A stretch of DNA of 64,000 bases from UBA7434 sp042090785. Lineage in GTDB: Bacteria > Pseudomonadota > Gammaproteobacteria > Pseudomonadales > UBA7434. The DNA is taken from NCBI GenBank assembly GCA_042090785.1, contig JBELIP010000008.1:21805-85804 (forward strand). The letters run 5' to 3'. Below the pieces are notes generated by a model. That model was given only the letters and a program-made list of their open reading frames with translations. It did no database searches and was not told the DNA's origin. The translations under genes were made by a program, and so were the position numbers. The stretch's first letter is position 1, and each line of letters begins with the position of its first letter. Shown here piece after piece: positions 35,384 to 44,451 of the stretch.

Positions 35384-36622
35384 CTATACCCGATTAAATA
35401 TCACAGTACCGTTAGTGCCACCAAAGCCAAAGGAGTTAGACATGGCGATATCAATCGTTTTTTCTTGAGCGGTATGAGGCACGTAATTTAAATTGCAGCC
35501 TTCCGCCGGATTATCAAGATTAATGGTCGGTGGCGCCACACCGTCTCTGATTGCTAACACAGAGAAAACCGCTTCTACAGCTCCTGCCGCACCTAATAAA
35601 TGACCCACCATCGATTTAGTTGAACTCACAGCGACATCTTTTGCCGCCGCACCAAATACCGATTCAACCGCCAAGGATTCTGCCAGGTCACCTGCATTAG
35701 TCGACGTACCATGCGCATTAACATAATCAATATCGGCTGGGTTAATACCTGCATCATTAACTGCATTAAGCATTGATGCAGCAGCACCACTACCATCGGC
35801 TGGTGGTGATGTCATATGATATGCATCACCACTCATTCCAAAACCAGAAAGCTCGGCATATATTTTTGCACCGCGCGCTTTAGCCGTTTCGTATTCTTCT
35901 AACACCAGTACGCCGGCACCATCACTTAAAACAAAACCATCGCGATCTTTATCCCAAGGCCTGCTTGCCGCTTCGGGGTCATCGTTGCGGCATGACAATG
36001 CGCGCGCAGCAGCAAAACCACCTAAACCAACAGGCGTGGTTGCCATTTCAGCCCCACCCACAACCATTACGTCTGCATCACCCATTTGAATCATACGACC
36101 AGCAACACCAATATTATGCGTACCGGTAGTACAAGCTGTAACAATAGCGATATTTGGTCCTTGAAAACCATACTTAATAGAAAGGTTGCCGCCAATCATA
36201 TTTACAATAGAGCCAGGCACAAAGAAAGGAGAGATTTTACGTGGCCCGCGAACTTCTAAAATTTCACGCGTTTTTTCAATTGAACCAATACCACCAATAC
36301 CTGAGCCGATAGCCGCACCTATGCGGCCGCGGTTTTCATCAGTGACTTCTAAACCTGAATCGGTAATGGCTTCAATACCTGCAGCCATACCATATTGAAT
36401 AAACGGGTCCATTTTGCGTGCATCTTTGAGAGGAATATATTCTGAGACATCAAAATCCTTTATGCTACCGCCAAAGCGCGTGGTGTAAGCTGAAACATCA
36501 AAACTCGTAATCGGCACAATGCCGCTCTTGCCGTTTTTAACTGCCGCCCAGCTATCCTCGACATTATTGCCTACAGGGCTCACCATACCAACACCGGTAA
36601 CAACTACTCTTCTCTTTGACAC
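35384..36622 (-). CDS. fabF: 3-oxoacyl-ACP synthase II
   Basis: The 412-residue condensing enzyme has the KAS II triad: Cys in IVTACTTGTHNIG, His in NAHGTSTNAGD and His in KSMVGHLLGAAGA, with the C-terminal NSFGFGGTN loop. It elongates acyl-ACP with malonyl-ACP in the cytoplasm. It follows acpP by about 260 bases, with a strong terminator between, so expression depends on readthrough or a promoter in the gap. pabC follows at once. Confidence 0.98.
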   Translation of the reverse strand: MSKRRVVVTGVGMVSPVGNNVEDSWAAVKNGKSGIVPITSFDVSAYTTRFGGSIKDFDVSEYIPLKDARKMDPFIQYGMAAGIEAITDSGLEVTDENRGRIGAAIGSGIGGIGSIEKTREILEVRGPRKISPFFVPGSIVNMIGGNLSIKYGFQGPNIAIVTACTTGTHNIGVAGRMIQMGDADVMVVGGAEMATTPVGLGGFAAARALSCRNDDPEAASRPWDKDRDGFVLSDGAGVLVLEEYETAKARGAKIYAELSGFGMSGDAYHMTSPPADGSGAAASMLNAVNDAGINPADIDYVNAHGTSTNAGDLAESLAVESVFGAAAKDVAVSSTKSMVGHLLGAAGAVEAVFSVLAIRDGVAPPTINLDNPAEGCNLNYVPHTAQEKTIDIAMSNSFGFGGTNGTVIFNRV

Positions 36623-36673
36623 AACTTAACTCCTGCCAACTGACACATAACCAAAAATGGAATCCCTATAAAC

Positions 36674-36705
36674 AAAAACCGCTTCTGCAAACAGAAGCGG
36701 TTTTT
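36674..36705 (-). terminator. Strong terminator downstream of acpP
   Basis: A 14-base perfect stem (36674-36687 with 36692-36705; core CCGCTTCTG/CAGAAGCGG) with a four-base loop and T5 on either side. It lies between acpP and fabF and would leave an abundant short acpP transcript with lower fabF expression. Confidence 0.92.
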
Positions 36706-36880
36706 ATTCAAAAATAAATTTCACTCGTCTGCTAAAGGATAAACATAGTTTTACAAAAAAACTATGCCTCTCAGAACGAGCCAACAACTTATAGAGTGCT
36801 GACTACTGATACCTTACGAAAACAAGCAGTAACGAGAAAGACCGCTTTAAAGCCAACTAAAAAAAGCAGGCTTTAAAAAA

Positions 36881-37117
36881 TTAGTCTAGGTGCTTCGTAA
36901 TATAATCGATAGCAAGCTGAACAGTAGTAATTGATTCGGCTTCTTCGTCAGGAATTTCAGTTTCAAATTCCTCTTCAAGTGCCATAACCAACTCTACAGT
37001 ATCAAGTGAGTCAGCACCCAAGTCTTCAACAAAAGACGCCGAGTTTTGGATCTCATCTTCTTTAACGCCTAACTGTTCTGCAACAATCTTTTTTACACGT
37101 TCATCAATACTGCTCAT
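36881..37117 (-). CDS. acpP: Acyl carrier protein
   Basis: From ATG 37117 (MSSIDERVKKIVAEQLGV) the protein is 78 residues, the standard ACP length; the upstream TTG frame is only the leader, and AGGAG lies 12 bases before the ATG. The phosphopantetheine attachment Ser is in DLGADSLDTVELV. ACP carries growing acyl chains for the Fab enzymes encoded around it. Flanked by spacers of about 260-280 bases, it probably has its own strong promoter and terminator. Confidence 0.99.
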   Translation of the reverse strand: MSSIDERVKKIVAEQLGVKEDEIQNSASFVEDLGADSLDTVELVMALEEEFETEIPDEEAESITTVQLAIDYITKHLD

Positions 37118-37396
37118 GGTTCTATTCAACTCCTAAAAATTTAAACTGGACCAACTTATTTAATCTGTTTTGATAACACGATTTAACGAGTGACTGGCCG
37201 TGGCTGGAAGCCCAAGTGGCTTCTTCGTCAGACCCCACAATCTGTTAAAGCAAAAGCTGGCATCTGAATGCGGCGCATTGTACCTTGATTACTTTAAAAT
37301 GTAAGGGGTTTTTCCATATTTCCCTTGCTTAACCGGCCGTCAAATTACCGCTCTCGACCGACTACTTTTTAACCTTTTAATGCAAAAAATGCGCAT

Positions 37397-38140
37397 TTAG
37401 GCCATATACATGCCGCCATTGACATGAATTGTTTCGCCAGTGATGTAACTGCCGGCTTCCCCGGCTAAAAAACCCACCACATTGGCTATTTCTTGCGGCT
37501 GGCCTAGGCGAGCTAACGGGATTTGCGTTAACAAGGCATCTTTTTGCTGATCAGGCAAACCACTGGTCATATCGGTATCAATAAAACCAGGCGCTACCGT
37601 ATTGACAGTCACCGAACGAGAGCCAAGTTCACGTGCCATTGAGCGACTAAAGCCCTCAACGCCGGCTTTAGTTGCCGCATAATTAGCCTGTCCAGCATTA
37701 CCCATTGTGCCCACCACCGAGCTGATATTAATAATTCGACCCCAACGCGCTTTAGTCATTCCTCGTAAACAGGCTTTAACTACGCGATAAACTGAGTTTA
37801 AATTGGTATCAATAACCGAATCCCACTCGTCCTCTTTCATACGCATCATAATATTGTCACGGGTAATACCCGCATTGTTAACCACAATCAAGGGCGCGCC
37901 ATATTGCTCGGTAATGGCTTTAATAACACTAACCACTTGCTCGGCATCAGTAACATTTAATGCAAAACCAGAACCACTTACACCGGCCTCATTTAAATAA
38001 GCACTAATATTCTCTGCACCATTATCGGTCGTCGCAGTCCCTATAACTGTCGCTCCAGCTGCACCTAGGGTCAATGCAATTGAACGACCAATACCACGGC
38101 TTGCGCCTGTAACTAAAGCCACCTTTCCACTTAAAGACAT
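37397..38140 (-). CDS. fabG: 3-oxoacyl-ACP reductase FabG
   Basis: From ATG 38140 (MSLSGKVALVTGASRGIG) the protein is 247 residues; AGGA lies seven bases upstream and eliminates an 8-codon longer frame. The SDR features are the NADPH motif TGASRGIG, NNAGITRDN, the catalytic Ser in INISSVVGTMG and the Tyr-Lys pair in NYAATKAG. It reduces 3-oxoacyl-ACP in each elongation cycle. It lies between fabD and acpP. Confidence 0.98.
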   Translation of the reverse strand: MSLSGKVALVTGASRGIGRSIALTLGAAGATVIGTATTDNGAENISAYLNEAGVSGSGFALNVTDAEQVVSVIKAITEQYGAPLIVVNNAGITRDNIMMRMKEDEWDSVIDTNLNSVYRVVKACLRGMTKARWGRIINISSVVGTMGNAGQANYAATKAGVEGFSRSMARELGSRSVTVNTVAPGFIDTDMTSGLPDQQKDALLTQIPLARLGQPQEIANVVGFLAGEAGSYITGETIHVNGGMYMA

Positions 38141-38206
38141 CGTTATATCCTGTTTAAAATTCAAATAATTAACTTAAAAAATTATGAGTTAAATGGGTGA
38201 TACACC

Positions 38207-39145
38207 CTAAAGCGCATTCAGCGCCGAGACTATCGCCTCTGGCTCCTCTAAGGCATGAACAGCTAACGGTTTATGTATGCGTCGCGATAAACCACTTAAC
38301 ACTTTTCCTGGGCCACATTCAATTGTCGTCTCAACCCCCTGTGCCACCATATATTCAATACAATTTGTCCATTGTACGGGGCTATAAATCTGCTCAACCA
38401 TTAACTGGCGAATACGTTCGGGATTGCTTTCTGGCAAGGCATTAACATTATGAATAATTGGAATGTGTGGGGTAGAAAATTCAATACCCGCTAATACCTC
38501 TGCCAATTTGTCACCAGCAGGCTGCATTAAAGAGGTATGGAAAGGCGCGCTAACCGGTAGTGGTAATGCACGCTTGGCGCCCGCTTCTTTACACGCCGCC
38601 ATGGCTTGCGTCACTGCCTCAGCATGACCGGCAATAACCACCTGCCCAGGCGAGTTAAAGTTAACCGCCTGAACAACTTCGCGGCCCGATAGTTTGTCAC
38701 AAATTGCAATAATCGACGCATCATCAAGACCAATAATCGCCGCCATAGCACCCACGCCCACCGGCACAGCTGATTGCATAAACTGGCCGCGCTGCTTGAC
38801 TAAATCGACAGCAGACTCAAAGCTAATCACCTCACTGCATACAAGGGCACTAAACTCACCTAAGCTATGACCCGCTAACAAACTCGGCTTAACGCCGCCG
38901 TTAGCACACCAAACTCGCCATAATGCAACACTGGCTGTTAGTAATAGCGGCTGAGTTTTTTCGGTTAAATTAAGCGCGTCTTGCGGACCAGTTTGCACCA
39001 AGTCCCAAAGGTCATAGCCCAACACTTCTGATGCCTGCGCAAAGGTTTGTGTAACCTCACTATAATTTGCCGCTGCATTCGCCAGCATGCCCACTTTTTG
39101 TGAACCCTGACCAGGAAAGACAAATGCCAATTGATTCTGACTCAT
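38207..39145 (-). CDS. fabD: Malonyl-CoA:ACP transacylase
   Basis: The 312-residue protein opens with FVFPGQGSQKVGM and has the catalytic Ser in LAGHSLGEFSALV and His in SAPFHTSLMQPAG. It transfers malonyl groups from CoA to ACP for all elongation steps. AAGGG lies seven bases before ATG 39145. It follows plsX directly; in E. coli fabH would lie between the two, and it is absent here. Confidence 0.98.
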   Translation of the reverse strand: MSQNQLAFVFPGQGSQKVGMLANAAANYSEVTQTFAQASEVLGYDLWDLVQTGPQDALNLTEKTQPLLLTASVALWRVWCANGGVKPSLLAGHSLGEFSALVCSEVISFESAVDLVKQRGQFMQSAVPVGVGAMAAIIGLDDASIIAICDKLSGREVVQAVNFNSPGQVVIAGHAEAVTQAMAACKEAGAKRALPLPVSAPFHTSLMQPAGDKLAEVLAGIEFSTPHIPIIHNVNALPESNPERIRQLMVEQIYSPVQWTNCIEYMVAQGVETTIECGPGKVLSGLSRRIHKPLAVHALEEPEAIVSALNAL

Positions 39146-39202
39146 TCATTAACCCTTAAATGTATTAACACAAAATAATTTTCTCATCGAAGCAACGTTA
39201 AC

Positions 39203-40204
39203 TTAACCTAGCGCGACTTCTAATTTCTTTATTAGTTGACCCTGACTAGCATCAACCGCTTTTTGTATGGCAACGGTAAAACCGGCTACGCCACTTGCAC
39301 CATGACTTTTAATCACTGGCTGTTTAAGCCCTAACAGGACGGCACCATTAAATTGCTCAGGGTCAATGGCACGCATTAATTGAGCAGTGTTGTCCTTTGT
39401 CTCTGATACTGAGGCAGGAGCCACTGTTAATAGTTCATGTGCACTCGACCGAATATAAGCGGCCGTTCCCTCGCAAGATTTCAACGCGATATTGCCGACA
39501 AAACCATCACAGAAGATAACATCACAGTTGCCCTCTAACAGTTGATTACCTTCTATTAAGCCCTCGAAATTCAACGTCGGATCAGCCTCACATAATTGCA
39601 CAGCAAGATTCACTGCAGAATTGCCTTTACCCGCTTCGGCACCAATACTTAATGCACAAACCCGTGCTTGCGAATTACCCTGTAGAGCATTAACTAAAGC
39701 ACCGCCCATACGCGCAAATTGATGCAATTGCTCGCCCGAACAGTCGACATTACCACCAACATCTAACATAAAAGTGTTGCTTTTAAAGGTAGGTAATTGA
39801 GCACAGATAGCTAAACGTTTTATACCGTCAATCAGGCCACAGGAGTGGCGAGCTAGCCCGACTAATGCGCCGGTGTTACCTGCACTCACAAAAGCATCAG
39901 CAGTGCCCTGTGCAACCGCCTTAAGCGCTAACAGCATAGAAGTATCATCTCGCTGCCTTAATACTTCAGCCGGCTTAGCTGACATATCAACAACATGGTT
40001 AGTGTGGACCACCGACACTCTATCTAATAATTCTGGCGAGTTTTTTAGAAGACCATTATCTTGAAGGCAAGACTGGATACGCTCTTTATGACCAAACAGT
40101 ATTATCTGCTCAATTGAAGCATTAGAAACTAACGCCTTTAGTGAAGCGGGGATTGTGACTGCCACACCAAAGTCGCCGCCCATTGCATCAATAGCAATTT
40201 TCAT
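39203..40204 (-). CDS. plsX: Phosphate acyltransferase PlsX
   Basis: The 333-residue protein starts with the family signature IAIDAMGGDFG and has SAGNTGALVGLA, ANLPTFKS-like AQLPTFKSNTFMLDVGGNVDC, FCDGFVGNIALKSCEG and the C-terminal VLLGLKQPVIKSHG. PlsX makes acyl-phosphate from acyl-ACP, feeding phospholipid synthesis at the membrane. It lies between rpmF and fabD in the conserved order. Confidence 0.97.
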   Translation of the reverse strand: MKIAIDAMGGDFGVAVTIPASLKALVSNASIEQIILFGHKERIQSCLQDNGLLKNSPELLDRVSVVHTNHVVDMSAKPAEVLRQRDDTSMLLALKAVAQGTADAFVSAGNTGALVGLARHSCGLIDGIKRLAICAQLPTFKSNTFMLDVGGNVDCSGEQLHQFARMGGALVNALQGNSQARVCALSIGAEAGKGNSAVNLAVQLCEADPTLNFEGLIEGNQLLEGNCDVIFCDGFVGNIALKSCEGTAAYIRSSAHELLTVAPASVSETKDNTAQLMRAIDPEQFNGAVLLGLKQPVIKSHGASGVAGFTVAIQKAVDASQGQLIKKLEVALG

Positions 40205-40344
40205 AAGCAGAAAATTCGAATTTGAGGAATATAATTTAAGGGCGCTAAAATAAAATTGCCCCGTACACTACTTATCTTCAAAGAAAGCATTAGTTTCAAA
40301 GAAAATAACCTGTAAGGAGCATTCATATTTCAAACAGTGAGGTT

Positions 40345-40409
40345 CTGCACTTTACTTACAATAGCTAACTATAATACTAAGTGTAAGACTAACTATAAGT
40401 TAAGTGCAG
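40345..40409. repeat. Inverted repeat between rpmF and plsX
   Basis: CTGCACTTTACTTA (40345-40358) and TAAGTTAAGTGCAG (40396-40409) are inverted copies with one mismatch. The loop contains two copies of CTAACTATAA. It begins 10 bases past the rpmF stop. No T-run follows on the minus strand, so it is more likely an mRNA processing or stability element than a terminator. The rest of the 215-base gap shows nothing recognisable. Confidence 0.5.
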
Positions 40410-40419
40410 ATAATTTACG

Positions 40420-40602
40420 CTAGTCGTCTAAGTCAGTGTTAACGACTTTTTTACCACGGTAAAAACCTTCAGGAGTGACATGATGACGACGATGCTTTTC
40501 ACCACTGCTCTCATCTACCGATAACACGCCTTCTACCAAGCTATCATGTGAACGACGTTGGCCACGACGAGAACGAGTTACTTTACTTTTTTGTACTGCC
40601 AT
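40420..40602 (-). CDS. rpmF: 50S ribosomal protein L32
   Basis: The 60-residue basic protein begins MAVQKSKVTRSRRGQRRSHD and contains HHVTPEGFYRGKKV, the L32 pattern. The proteobacterial zinc-free form is seen, with no Cys motif. It is a structural protein of the large ribosomal subunit. It overlaps the yceD stop by one base, a conserved yceD-rpmF-plsX coupling. Confidence 0.98.
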   Translation of the reverse strand: MAVQKSKVTRSRRGQRRSHDSLVEGVLSVDESSGEKHRRHHVTPEGFYRGKKVVNTDLDD

Positions 40603-41192
40603 TACATTTGCTCCTGACCGCCACCGGCCTTTAACGTTTTTAGCACATCAAAAGGGTTATCCATACCCATATCTGAGCGCCGTTCAATTTCTTGTATTGG
40701 CTTGTCTGCCAACACATGACTTATATTATCTTGATCCGTATGTTTGTCTGCGCGTTTTGGATGCATAGCAACCTTTTCTGGATGCATAGCAACAACGGGC
40801 AAACTCAACAAAATTTCTTCTTCAATTAACGCATCAATATCTAACACACCCTCATCATTAAGCAGGATGGGTTCGTAATCTTTTATCTGTGCTCGCGCCT
40901 CTTCGTCGTGAGCCGCAACCGTCAGTGTCGTCTCTATGCTAACTGACACAGTAACCGGCTCTAAACAGCGCTGGCATTGCATTTCAACATCGCCATTAAT
41001 CTGCACATCTATCTTTGACTTTTTAGACTCATTTAAGCCAAAATCGAGTTCAACTTGAAAACTGCCTGCAAACGCTGAAATTGCACCATCAACTCGCGGC
41101 AAGCGCTCTGGAACCACATAACCGGCCAAAATAGCACGACTATCGACGAGCTTTCTAACGGTGACAGACTGAGGCAACTTTTCACTAGGCAT
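40602..41192 (-). CDS. yceD: YceD family (DUF177) protein
   Basis: The 196-residue protein has the YceD/DUF177 core, with MQCQRCLEPVTVSV near residue 70 and the acidic EGVLDIDALIEEEILLSLP segment. YceD homologues are linked to 23S rRNA or ribosome biogenesis; the exact role is not settled. It sits directly upstream of rpmF, as usual. An in-frame 7-residue near-duplication (VAMHPEK / VAMHPKR, near residues 138-151) lengthens the linker before the C-terminal block, reflected in a 14-base DNA repeat at 40759 and 40780. Confidence 0.92.
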   Translation of the reverse strand: MPSEKLPQSVTVRKLVDSRAILAGYVVPERLPRVDGAISAFAGSFQVELDFGLNESKKSKIDVQINGDVEMQCQRCLEPVTVSVSIETTLTVAAHDEEARAQIKDYEPILLNDEGVLDIDALIEEEILLSLPVVAMHPEKVAMHPKRADKHTDQDNISHVLADKPIQEIERRSDMGMDNPFDVLKTLKAGGGQEQM

Positions 41193-41376
41193 AATCGGGC
41201 GGATTCTATAGGGATTACCTGCGTTACGTCAATTTGATTTTTAACCGATTATTGGTAAAAACGGCCTCTACAGGCACTTAATATCTATTTTTGGACGAAT
41301 CGATGTCTATTTTTAGGTTAATGCCCCTCTTTCTAGGCCCAACTAATTGATAAAAGTAAGATTTGGAGCAATATTA

Positions 41377-41991
41377 GTGCGCATCGTTCTTGGTTCAGGG
41401 TCCCGCTATCGGGCGGCATTACTTCAGCGAATAGTCCCCAACTTCGACACCGACACCCCCGATATTGATGAATCCGCCCTCGCCAACGAAACACCAACCT
41501 CGTTAGCTTTAAGGCTAGCCACCGAAAAAGCCATTAAAATTGGCAAGCGCTGGGGAAATTCACTCGTTATTGGTTCAGACCAAATTGCTTTACTGCAGCG
41601 TTCAACCTCCTCCACAAATAATTCGTTAGATGAAATACTCGGAAAACCCGGTAATTTTATCAACGCACAACAACAGTTGCGCAAATGCAGCGGCCAATCG
41701 GTTATCTATCGAACCGCCTGCTGCCTTTTAAATACGGCCACCCATAGCCGACAACTATTTCATGACGACTATATTTTGCATTTTAAAGCGCTCAGTGAGG
41801 CACACATTAGTGACTACCTGAATAAGGAGCAGCCCTATGATTGCGCCGGAGCCATCAAATCCGAAGGCTTAGGTGTCACGCTTATTGACCGCTACGAAGG
41901 TAATGACCCTTCCACATTAATAGGTCTTCCACTCATTAAGCTTATTGAAGCACTGAATAATGAAGGTTATTTAGTACTTGAAAATCAATAA
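41377..41991 (+). CDS. maf: Maf-family nucleotide pyrophosphatase (YceF-like)
   Basis: From GTG 41377 (VRIVLGSGSRYRAALLQRI) the protein is 204 residues; GGAG lies eight bases upstream and the 10-codon longer frame lacks support. Maf motifs are LGSGSRYRAALL, the metal/nucleotide region DTPDIDE, VIGSDQIALL, and YDCAGAIKSEGLGV. The YceF branch hydrolyses modified nucleotides such as m7GTP. It is divergent from yceD, which matches the yceF-yceD pairing of gammaproteobacteria. Confidence 0.93.
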   Translation: MRIVLGSGSRYRAALLQRIVPNFDTDTPDIDESALANETPTSLALRLATEKAIKIGKRWGNSLVIGSDQIALLQRSTSSTNNSLDEILGKPGNFINAQQQLRKCSGQSVIYRTACCLLNTATHSRQLFHDDYILHFKALSEAHISDYLNKEQPYDCAGAIKSEGLGVTLIDRYEGNDPSTLIGLPLIKLIEALNNEGYLVLENQ

Positions 41992-42404
41992 GTTGATGCA
42001 TATCACATTAAAGCCTTAGCCTTTACGCTTCTTTACACTGGCTTTAACCTACTTTACGCCAAAATCATGATAATGAACTTCAAGCGCTTGGTTATCTTAA
42101 TTCTTTTTTGAATAACCTCGCATCATCAACACCAGCAACAACTTTTAATCATTGTTTTTATTGAACACTCCTAATTTCATGTTTCTCCAGACATTAAATT
42201 TATTCTTAGCCCGCTGATTAGCGGGCTTTTTTTTACGCCCAACGTTCACACCCTTTTATCGCAGCGCCTTATAGAACAAAGAGTAGACAGTCGACAATAG
42301 GCAATTAATATAATAGTACGGCAATAATCATTATCGCTAAGTAGCCATGACTCACGATATACTTAACACCACTTTTCATTCACCTTTATGCGGCGACAAT
42401 TGTC
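41992..42404 (+). other. Spacer between maf and the two-component genes
   Basis: This 413-base gap holds no open frame of note. A strong terminator lies at 42208-42234, 217 bases past maf, far for a simple gene end, so a short independent transcript ending there is possible. The remaining 170 bases would hold the promoter of the response-regulator gene; TAATATAATAG near 42308 is a possible -10 region. Confidence 0.45.
42208..42234 (+). terminator. Intrinsic terminator
   Basis: AGCCCGC (42208-42214) pairs with GCGGGCT (42221-42227) around TGATTA, followed by a T-run to 42234. It works on the plus strand. Confidence 0.92.
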
Positions 42405-43118
42405 ATGTCACAAAACATCCTCATCGTTGATGACGATACCGAACTCTGTCAATTGCTTGAGCAATACCTAACAAACGAAGGCATTACTGTATCGTTAATA
42501 CATGATGGCTTAGAAGCGGTTGAGCACTTACAGCAAATGCACAGCAACAAAAAATCCTACGAGGCTATTGTTCTCGATTTTATGCTGCCCGGCATGCAAG
42601 GCTTAGATATTCTTCAACGTTTACGAAGCTTCTCTGCAACACCAGTACTTATGCTAACCGCCCGCGGCGATGATATAGATCGTATAGTTGGGCTTGAAGC
42701 GGGTGCCGATGACTATTTACCAAAACCCTGTAACCCTAGGGAATTACTAGCAAGACTTCGCGCCATACTCAGAAGAACAGAACAAAACATTAGCGAAAAA
42801 CATTCATCAAGCCACAGCATTCACGGTATCACTTTAGACAGCGGCAATCGCAATGCCAAAATTAATAATAAAGTCCTTGAACTGACCAGTGCCGAATTCA
42901 ACACACTGCAAGCACTTATGACGCAAGCTGGAAAAATTGTCACTAAAGAAGATTTAACCGAGATAGCACTTAACCGCAAACACACCCGTTATGACCGCAG
43001 TATTGATGTACATATAAGCAGTGTTAGAAAAAAAATTGCCGAACACCTTGGCGATGCAGAGCTGATTAAAACCGTTCGCGGCTCAGGTTATATATTAGTG
43101 AATCAGATTGATGTTTAG
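42405..43118 (+). CDS. OmpR-family response regulator, CpxR-like
   Basis: The 237-residue protein has a receiver domain (about 4-120) with acidic pocket Asp9-Asp10, phosphoacceptor Asp58 in VLDFMLPGM and Lys in DYLPKPCNPRELLARL. A winged-helix DNA-binding domain (about 138-235) includes LTSAEFNTLQALM and RYDRSIDVHISSVRKKI. CpxR-like regulators usually control envelope-stress genes. Its stop codon overlaps the start of the histidine kinase gene, so the two are coexpressed partners. Confidence 0.9.
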   Translation: MSQNILIVDDDTELCQLLEQYLTNEGITVSLIHDGLEAVEHLQQMHSNKKSYEAIVLDFMLPGMQGLDILQRLRSFSATPVLMLTARGDDIDRIVGLEAGADDYLPKPCNPRELLARLRAILRRTEQNISEKHSSSHSIHGITLDSGNRNAKINNKVLELTSAEFNTLQALMTQAGKIVTKEDLTEIALNRKHTRYDRSIDVHISSVRKKIAEHLGDAELIKTVRGSGYILVNQIDV

Positions 43119-44451
43119 CCTTTACTGGAAAATATTTCTTGGCTTTTGGGTGACCAGCCTTTTGCTTGGCAGCGGCGCCGTATTCCTAAGTGATGCGTTG
43201 AGACAGCAAAGCTCAATAGAGCTTCAAGGCCTAACACCGGTAAAATTAGTAGAGCGTTCAGTATTCATTGTCCGCCGTTTACCCGAAGAAATTGCCGAGT
43301 GGCAAACACAGCTTGCCGAAAATGATATTCAGCTTTATGTTGCTTACAAAGAAAAAAGCCCGCTTAGCACCCCGCTGTTTAACGATAATATCCAGCAAAT
43401 AATGGATGCACTTGATAGCTCTATTTACCAAACACAATCCAGTGTTACGCGCTTGCGTATTGGCCGTAAAGAACGCTCAATCACTGGCGAACAAATCCGC
43501 TTTGTCATTGATATGCCAGCAACTAACATACTAAAAGCAAAAGAATGGGTAAACGACATTGGCGTTCAGTTTACCTTGGGCTTAACGCTTAGCGCTTTAG
43601 TCTGCTTTATACTTGCCCGCTATCTCACGCGTAACATTCAACAGCTCAGTATTGCTACTCGTGCACTTGCTAGCGGTGACTTAAGCGCTAGAGCAACACT
43701 ATCTAACCTGAGTAAAAATGATGAGCTATCGCAGCTTGGTTTAGATTTTAACGATATGGCCACCGCACTAGAAACCAGTATAGAAAACCAAAAACGTCTG
43801 GTACGAGATATTTCCCATGAACTACGATCACCGCTAGCACGACTTAAAATTGCATTAGAAATTGCGCGCCAAAAAAGCAACAGCCAAGAACTGGATAGAA
43901 TAGAAAAAGAAGCTGACCGCCTAAATGAATTAATTGGCCAATTATTATCTATGCCCGATGATTCAGCACCGCTTAGCGACACAATCGATCTAGTTTTATT
44001 GCTTGAATCTATTATCGAAGACTGCACCATTGAAGCCGAAGTAAAGCAAGTGAAATTAATATTACTCACAGACTGTAATGAAGCGTTAGTGGCAGCAACC
44101 GTGGAGCAACTTCATAGCGCAATGGAAAACATTATTAGAAACGCTATTCATTACACGAGCGAAAACAGTCAAGTCACTATTGAGTTACACGCAGTGACCA
44201 AAGAGACAGGCGATCACTACCAAATAAAGGTTAACGATTGCGGTCCGGGAGTCCCTCAGGATGATCTCGAACAAATATTCCAACCTTTTTACCGTGTCGA
44301 TAGAGCAAGAAACAGAGACACCGGTGGTTATGGAATAGGACTCGCTATTGTTCAACGAGTCCTCCAAAGACATAAAGGAAGTGTTAGCGCCAAAAACACT
44401 GGCGCAGGCTTAAAGGTAGCGATTTTACTACCGGCAATAAACAGTGATTAG
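43111..44451 (+). CDS. Sensor histidine kinase, CpxA-like
   Basis: From ATG 43111 the protein is 446 residues. Membrane helices at about 8-27 and 152-170 bracket a periplasmic sensor of about 120 residues. A HAMP linker (170-225) follows, then the HisKA domain with phosphoacceptor His236 (DISHELRSPLARLK) and the HATPase domain with N box NIIRNAIHY, G1 DCGPGVP and G2 GGYGIGLAIV. It overlaps the response regulator by eight bases. Its stop overlaps the stop of the convergent sppA gene by four bases. The stimulus is not evident, though envelope stress is plausible by family. Confidence 0.92.
   Translation: MFSLYWKIFLGFWVTSLLLGSGAVFLSDALRQQSSIELQGLTPVKLVERSVFIVRRLPEEIAEWQTQLAENDIQLYVAYKEKSPLSTPLFNDNIQQIMDALDSSIYQTQSSVTRLRIGRKERSITGEQIRFVIDMPATNILKAKEWVNDIGVQFTLGLTLSALVCFILARYLTRNIQQLSIATRALASGDLSARATLSNLSKNDELSQLGLDFNDMATALETSIENQKRLVRDISHELRSPLARLKIALEIARQKSNSQELDRIEKEADRLNELIGQLLSMPDDSAPLSDTIDLVLLLESIIEDCTIEAEVKQVKLILLTDCNEALVAATVEQLHSAMENIIRNAIHYTSENSQVTIELHAVTKETGDHYQIKVNDCGPGVPQDDLEQIFQPFYRVDRARNRDTGGYGIGLAIVQRVLQRHKGSVSAKNTGAGLKVAILLPAINSD

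Noticed and set aside
40345..40409. Inverted repeat read as a terminator for rpmF
   Set aside because: No T-run follows the stem on the minus strand, so it is kept as a repeat only.
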